A stretch of DNA of 64,000 bases. It comes from Turnera subulata. Its lineage: Eukaryota; Streptophyta; Magnoliopsida; Malpighiales; Passifloraceae. This document shows, piece after piece, positions 58,489 through 64,000 of the stretch. Below the pieces are notes generated by a model, which was not told the origin of the DNA, ran no database searches, and saw only the letters and a list, made by a program, of their open reading frames with translations. Made by a program: the position numbers and the translations under genes. Location: assembly GCA_028386065.3 (NCBI GenBank), contig JAKUCV010001347.1:7599-71598 (forward strand), in the 5' to 3' direction. Position 1 is the first letter of the stretch. Each line of letters opens with the position of its first letter.

Positions 58489-60426
58489 CTATAGTGTTCC
58501 AATGAATCTGGAGGTAAATTCCTTCAGGATAAGATAGAGAGACTGTCCTGTGACTGTCCGCTGGTTTTCAATCCATGCCCAAAATTCAGTAAATCGGGAT
58601 TGCCATTTTGACGGTGGAATGTCGTCAATAGTAAACCAGGGTCCTGCCGCTGGCTTAGGAGGTGGGTCAAATGAATCGACCATTGGAGTATCTATAGAAG
58701 TCTGAGTGTGGCCCTGAGTAGATTGAGCCGTATCCTGAGCTTGACCATAGCCTGGAGGATCATCTGGGACCTCCTCAACATGAGGTTGAGTAGATGATAT
58801 AGCTGCTGTGGCCATACAAAGTTGAGTAATATCAGCTTGTTCATCTTCAGAGGACCAAACTTTAGAAACTTCTTCTGAATCTTTAGAGGATTGAGATTCT
58901 TGTTCTGACTTGGATTCTGGTATGGGTGATGTTGTGGCAGAAATAGCATACTGGGACATATGCTGTTTTCCTGCTTGTTTGGAAGAAATGGTTTCTGAAC
59001 TGCGTTCCTCAGAACTTTCCGAGGAGGAGTGAATCCTCGATGAGGTTTTAACACCAAAAGTTGCAGTGTGAGCTGGAGGAACTGTTCCAAAGACTAGAGG
59101 AGGAAAAGGAGGTACGTGGGGTTGTTGGGGTTGTAATGGATCAAAGAAAGGGAATTGGGAAGTATCGGTTGAGATTGATATTGTGGGGGTAAACAAAGGT
59201 GAAGGCGAGGGTTGAATAGGTGATGACTGTTTTCTTTTTTGCCGTTCTATTTCCCGTTGTTGAGCTTGCTCAACTTCTCTTTGGCGAATCTTAACAAAAT
59301 CATCCAGATCCTTACGGAGTCTTTTCAATTCAGCATCCTTGCTACTTCGTTCTGGATCATGAATTAATCTTCTAGTGCGATTGATATCTTTGAGTTTGAC
59401 TTCAAGGGTTAAGATCTTTGAATTGAGCCGTTTTTCTGTAGCTAGCAGATCAGCTACAATGGCATCAACTTTTTGCTCTGTGCGAGACGTGATCTGAACC
59501 ACTTGAGAGAGTTTCTCAGAGATTTCTTTGGACTGATGATGATGTGCCTTAGAGGCTTGAGATTGCCAGTTAAGGACTTGTTCGACCTGAGAAAGAGAAG
59601 GTCGATGTCCATTAGGTTGGATTGTCTGTGGGGGAGTCATAAAAGGTCTGGCGGATATTTTGGTGGATGGATCTGTGGATGGAATGAGGGGAGGAAATTC
59701 TGCTTCAGAAAACATCATGCAAGTCTGAAGTGGAAGTAAGGGTTCCTTTTCTGGTTGTGCCTCAAATTTACAAGAAGAATAACCTTCTCTGGCCAACAAG
59801 TCTAATGCTTTTGCATAGACTGGAAGAGGTGGTGGAGGACTGAGTTGACAAGGACCGATCCATGGAGCATCAGGATCATCTGGTCTAGGTCGTTTGTGCC
59901 TCAGTGGGCGACAAGAAGTAGTATATCTTCTCTTGGGCTTCGGAGGAACTGAGGGGACTGCTTCCAAGTCAACATCAGATAACTCATCACAATTGCAACC
60001 TGGTTCACACATGGTTGGGTCTATATCCCAGACAAAGTGGCCATTGACATGGGATGCATAGACGTGTGATCCATCAGGGTGGAAATATGCCACTGGAATC
60101 TTCTTTTCTTTAAGTGTAGGAACAGAAACTATCATACAGGAATGATAGAAGGAAGAGGAGGAAGAAGATGTCTCAGATTTTCCATAGGTCATCTTCATAG
60201 TTCCATCTAATTGCTTCTGGAAAGAAGGCTCGAGAAATTGTACCAGTTGTTCATTCCGTTGTAGCTTTTCATAATTAGTAAGCCATTCCCGTGGGATTAG
60301 CTTTTCCAATTCTTCTCGAGGAAGCTGTCGTGGAGGTTGGACAATAGTAGGGACAGATTCAGTATCAGCATAGATAAACAAGGGATCTGTCGAAAGTCCT
60401 GGAAAACTAAGGTTGATAGCATGGTC
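58489..60426 (-). pseudogene. Viral polyprotein linker with coiled coil
   Basis: Long open stretch between movement and coat domains. It begins just after the stop at 60427 and includes PREWLTNYEKLQRNEQLV, Pro-rich and Cys-containing segments, a likely coiled coil with heptad-like Leu/Ile spacing (about 59510-59260) and an acidic Ser-rich part. The C-terminus (SRFTEFWAWIENQR) leads into the coat region. The inverted partial copy at 61331 begins inside this segment. Confidence 0.72.
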
Positions 60427-61107
60427 TTACAGACGATATGCTATCTGATGATGCAGGGTTGCAGCTATGGAGGAAGAAGTCTGTTCAGCCCCACATAGTT
60501 GAAGCTGAATCTTCAGGGCTCTTGGTAGGTTTTCATCCAGTAGAGACATATTAAAATTCGGAAAGAAAGTGAGCACAATACTTCCAAAATTTAAAGTAGT
60601 CAATACTGTTCCGATCACAGCATGCTCATAATTCAGGTATCGAGTATCCAGCAACGAGAGCCTTGCTGTAACTGGTAAACCTTATCGTCCATGATAGGAA
60701 AGAACAAGTCTGATTGCTCCAAGGTGGAGATGAGAGTATCCCGGTTTTATCCATTGAGAGATAAAGGAGGAAGGGATTTCCAAAGTAACATACTGCTCAG
60801 CAGGGGTTGCCTTCAAGACACAGTGATTCATCTTGGAGGACTGGAAGTATTCTTTGACAACAGGACATCGAGAAGAAATCAAAGTCTTTATAGCTCGAGA
60901 GATGGAGCCTTTTTTAAAGACTGTATAAGGATTAACCAAAGGAAGAGTTGAATCCTCATTCTTGACTTCTTCTGGAACATGATTAATTTCTACTAGGTGA
61001 TCTATTTTGTGAGAATGGGTTCGTCTGACTGATTCAGGAAGAGAAATAGGTGAGAGTGAAGTAAGTGTTTGTGGTATGGGGTTATGGCTTTCCTGGATGT
61101 CACTCAT
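60427..61107 (-). pseudogene. Viral movement-protein (30K-type) region
   Basis: Two open pieces in one frame, split by a stop at about 60682 and ended by another at 60427. Motifs typical of the 30K-superfamily movement domain of Caulimoviridae are readable: GAIRLVLSYHGR, LDTRYLNYEHAVIGTVLT, and a NFNMSLLDENLPRALKIQ block. The start is at 61107 in the present sequence. Role is by family. Confidence 0.72.
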
Positions 61108-62564
61108 AATTGCTAGAGATTCTTCTCTTACTTTTCTTTAAGGAACAATAGTATTTCTTACTCCCTCTTCAGGAACTGTGGTACTATCCCCAAGTTCAAA
61201 AGAGACTACTGAACAAGGTAATGGATATTGGGCACGTGGCGTTGTGCACAAGCTCTGCCTACCCAACCAGGTGGGGATCGACAAGGTATGATTTTCCAGC
61301 CGATATACCGAATATCCATTTCCAAATATCCAGAAACTCTCTCAAGTGGTTCAGATCACGTCTCGCACAGAGCAAAGAGTTGATGCCATTGTAGCTGATC
61401 TGCTAGCTACAGAAAAACGGCTCAATTCAAAGATCTTAACCCTTGAAGCAGAACTCAAAGATATCAATCGCACTAGAAGATTAATTCATGATCCAGAACG
61501 AAGTAGCAAGGATGCTGAATTGAAAAGACTCCGTAAGGATCTGGATGATTTTGTTAAGATTCGCCAAAGAGAAGTTGAGCGAGCTCAACAACGGGAAATG
61601 GAACGGCAAAAAAGAAAACAGCCATCACCTATTCAACCCTCGCCTTCACCTTTGTTTACACCCCCACAATATCAATCTCAACCGATACCTTCCCAATTCC
61701 CTTTCTTTGACCCATTATAACCCCAACAACCCCATGTACCTCTTTTTCCTCCTCTAGTCTTTGGAACAGTTCCTCCAGCTCATACTGCAAGTTTTGGTTT
61801 TAAAACCTCATCGAGGATTCACTCCTCCTCGGAAAGTTCTGAGGAACGCAGTTCAGAAACCATTTCTTCCAAACAAGCAGGAAAACGACATATGTCCCAG
61901 TATGCTATTTCTGCCACAACATCACCCATACCAGAATCCAAGTCAGAACAGGAATCTCAATCCTCTGAAGATTCAGAAGAAGTTTTTGAAGTTTGGTCCT
62001 CTGAAGATGAACAAGTTGATATTACTCAACTCTGTATGGCCACAGCAGCTACATCATCTAGTCAACCTCATGTTGAGGAGGTCCCAGATGATCCTCCAGG
62101 CTATGGTCAAGCTCAGGATATGGCTCAATCTACTCAGGGCCACACTCAGAATTCTACGGATACTCCAATGGTCGATTCATTTGACCCACCTCCTAAGCCA
62201 GGGGCAGGACCCTGGTTTACTATTGACGACATTCCACCATCAAAATGGCAATCCCGATTTACTGAATTTCGGGCATGGATTGAAAACCAGCGGACAGTCA
62301 TAGGACAGTCTCTCTATCTTATCCTGAAGGAATTTACCTCCAGATTCATTGGAACACTATGGGAATGGTTCAATAAGATGCAAGATTCGTCAAAGGAAAA
62401 TTTTCACACTGCCAAGTATACTGATGAGGTCATTTCATACTTCTACTACTTATTCCTTGGAGACGCAACAAAACTCAAGACTCGCCAAGAATCTGAATTC
62501 TATCAGATGAAGTGTTGTTCCATGAAGAAGAATGATCTTTATTTCCATTACCAAAGAATGTTGA

Positions 62565-63002
62565 TGTGACACCCCGGGGTCTCTGAGGGTGGGAAGTGTA
62601 CGTCGGTGCCGGGATGAGCATGGACAAGGAGCGGCTTCTGGCAGGCTTCTAGACGGAGGGGCACGGGAATGAACCGATCCACACCGGAATAGGAGAGATC
62701 CTGAGACTGTGTAGGGATGGGGCTGCACAGTTAGAGCGATTTTGAGGTTGTACAGGTGTGAGACTGTATAATTGAGATTAGCTTAAACAGTTTGATGGGT
62801 ACTAACTATATCAACAAGGTGCACCTACCTTTTCGGTGCTCATTCTAGAAAAACTCCAAAGTTAAACGTGCTTGACTTGGAGCAATTCTAGGATGGGTGA
62901 CCTCCTGGGAAGTTTTCCCCGAAAACGTGTGAGTGAGGACAAAGCATGTTGAAAAGGTCCCGTGTTGGTATGTAGTGACAGTCGACAAGCCGGGACGTTA
63001 CA
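62565..63002 (+). repeat. Cassandra 5' LTR
   Basis: TGTGACACCCCGGGG to GACGTTACA, 438 bp. Confidence 0.92.
62819..62914 (+). ncRNA. 5S rRNA-derived promoter segment in Cassandra 5' LTR
   Basis: AAGTTAAACGTGCTTG (box A region) and GGATGGGTGACCTCCTGGG (box C region, from 62891) match the internal Pol III promoter of plant 5S rRNA with appropriate spacing. The matching segment in the other LTR is about 63332-63427. It is not a functional 5S gene: the flanking parts of the rRNA are diverged. Confidence 0.85.
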
Positions 63003-63077
63003 GTTGGTAGCGGAGCTCCAGGACTCCTCTAGTACGGTGCAGGGTTCGGGGACGAACCTAGCGGAAGCTGGTGGGCC

Positions 63078-63515
63078 TGTGACACCCCGGGGTCTCTGAG
63101 GGTGGGAAGTGTACGTCGGTGCCGGGATGAGCATGGACAAGGAGCGGCTTCTGGCAGGCTTCTAGACGGAGGGGCACGGGAATGAACCGATCCACACCGG
63201 AATAGGAGAGATCCTGAGACTGTGTAGGGATGGGGCTGCACAGTTAGAGCGATTTTGAGGTTGTACAGGTGTGGGACTGTACAATTGAGATTAGCTTAAA
63301 CAGTTTGATGGGTACTAACTATATCAACAAGGTGCACCTACCTTTTCGGTGCTCATTCTAGAAAAACTCCAAAGTTAAACGTGCTTGACTTGGAGCAATT
63401 CTAGGATGGGTGACCTCCTGGGAAGTTTTCCCCGAAAACGTGCGAGTGAGGACAAAGCATGTTGAAAAGGTCCCGTGTTGGTCTGTAGTGACAGTCGACA
63501 AGCCGGGACGTTACA
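63078..63515 (+). repeat. Cassandra 3' LTR
   Basis: Same length as the 5' LTR with about four substitutions, one in each of the ACGTG(T/C)GAG and TTGGT(A/C)TG contexts and two near 63275-63290. Confidence 0.92.
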
Positions 63516-64000
63516 GTTGAAGTACTATTGGAGATTGGTAACAGATGACAAGTCTGTGAATACGTTGAATCAGACGTATCTTACCTCATTGCCAGACGAG
63601 CTTCAACCTTCGGTTCGTAGAGCAATCACCACACAAAGAATTGATGTTGCTCATCCAACGATTGGATTACTTCATCAGTTGGTACTTGAGTCCGTTGAAA
63701 CACTCTGTGAAAATCAGGAATACTTTTCTAAATTCCTGACCATGAAGGTACCTTGCAAAAATCCCAGCCTGAAGATAAAATACAAAGATACACAATGCTC
63801 CTGCAAGAAGCAATCTCATCGATTTCCCAAACGGCAGTTCAAAGGAAAGTTCAGAAAATGGAAACCTTTTCGGAAGACAAAAGGTCGCCATAGGTTTTTC
63901 AAGAAGAAGTCTCGAAAAGGGAAAAATACTGATCGTTGTTACATCTGTGGAAAGAAAGGACACTTTGCAAAGAATTGTCCAGTCAAACCAGCCAAGTCGA

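Larger units (their letters stand above)
54540..61107 (-). mobile_element. Endogenous pararetrovirus (Caulimoviridae, florendovirus/petuvirus-like)
   Basis: Minus-strand integrated viral genome. In order it has a movement-protein region (61107-60427), a long linker with coiled coil (to 58489), a coat-protein zinc knuckle, aspartic protease, reverse transcriptase and RNase H (to about 55505), a downstream frame (55400-54795), and a promoter/poly(A) region (54737-54565). There are no LTRs and no integrase. Nearly all coding segments from 61107 to 55855 share one frame, interrupted by stops, which points to one ancestral polyprotein. Several stops and a late frameshift make this copy inactive. 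MP-CP-PR-RT-RH in one frame plus a small downstream ORF resembles florendoviruses; the genus needs a phylogeny. Confidence 0.87.
62565..63515 (+). mobile_element. Cassandra TRIM retrotransposon
   Basis: Two 438-bp LTRs (62565-63002 and 63078-63515) flank only 75 bases of internal sequence, which holds a primer-binding site (TGGTAGCGGAGC at 63005) and a purine-rich tract before the second LTR. GTTGA is duplicated at 62560-62564 and 63516-63520. The LTRs differ at only about four sites. Each carries a 5S rRNA-like segment, the defining feature of Cassandra elements, which are non-coding and mobilised in trans. It sits in the viral coat region and is therefore younger than the viral integration. 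Confidence 0.93.
61331..64000 (+). mobile_element. Second, inverted partial pararetrovirus copy
   Basis: Plus-strand sequence homologous to the minus-strand copy from about 59518 downward. It starts inside the linker coiled coil (QITSRTEQRVDAIVADLL), continues through the acidic linker and coat region (61892-62564), is interrupted by the Cassandra element, and resumes at 63516 with the coat zinc knuckle (CYICGKKGHFAKNC near 63940). It runs off the right edge. An in-frame TAA near 61718 and other differences show it is an independent, defective copy. The two copies form a large inverted repeat. Confidence 0.87.

Noticed and set aside
62819..63427. Tandem 5S rRNA genes
   Set aside because: The 5S-like parts are diverged and lie within matched LTRs with primer-binding site and TSD, so this is a Cassandra element.

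Overview
The window is nuclear DNA of a flowering plant. The evidence is intron-rich genes with GT-AG introns, Copia LTR retrotransposons, L1-type LINEs, PIF/Harbinger and Mutator-like transposons, a Cassandra TRIM element whose LTRs carry 5S rRNA-like sequence, and an endogenous pararetrovirus (Caulimoviridae). A eudicot is likely; the species cannot be read from the sequence. One assembly gap (778 N, 18049-18826) is present.

Layout. 1-2264: left-truncated minus-strand Copia element with one LTR and an internal deletion. 3603-6634: seven-exon plus-strand DUF829/TMEM53-like alpha/beta hydrolase. About 7200-7531: plus-strand LINE tail. 8071-10115: five-exon plus-strand farnesol dehydrogenase-like gene (FLDH). 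10948-25065: minus-strand L1-type LINE with a 16-bp target-site duplication. Its ORF1 is split by a 6.6-kb Copia element (17568-24160, 5-bp TSD), and a LINE/LTR junction segment is tandemly duplicated beside it. 25082-28354: mostly non-coding, with a few unrecognised minus-strand exon-like blocks. 28355-34736: PIF/Harbinger element (TAA TSD) carrying a transposase, a Myb/SANT-like gene and a third small gene with an RNase H1 N-terminal/viroplasmin domain and a C-terminal membrane segment. 34942-46071: degenerate plus-strand Copia element with short LTRs (CAGTC TSD), holding a LINE fragment, a 1.98-kb Mutator-like element and tandem repeats. 46967-48761 and 49859-51751: tandem pair of NASP-like histone-chaperone genes, each with two E2F-type sites and a TATA box upstream. 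52680-54355: Mutator-like element carrying an mTERF gene fragment. About 54540-61107: minus-strand endogenous pararetrovirus, followed head-to-head by a partial plus-strand copy (61331 to the window end), itself interrupted by a 951-bp Cassandra element.

Four host loci look worth keeping: the DUF829 gene, FLDH and the two NASP-like genes. The second NASP-like gene is decaying or re-modelled: it has lost the ancestral start codon and 47 nt of one exon, but a downstream acceptor would restore the frame. Most of the remaining sequence is nested mobile DNA. Insertion order can be read from the TSDs: LINE then Copia; host DNA then short-LTR Copia then Mutator-like element; pararetrovirus then Cassandra.
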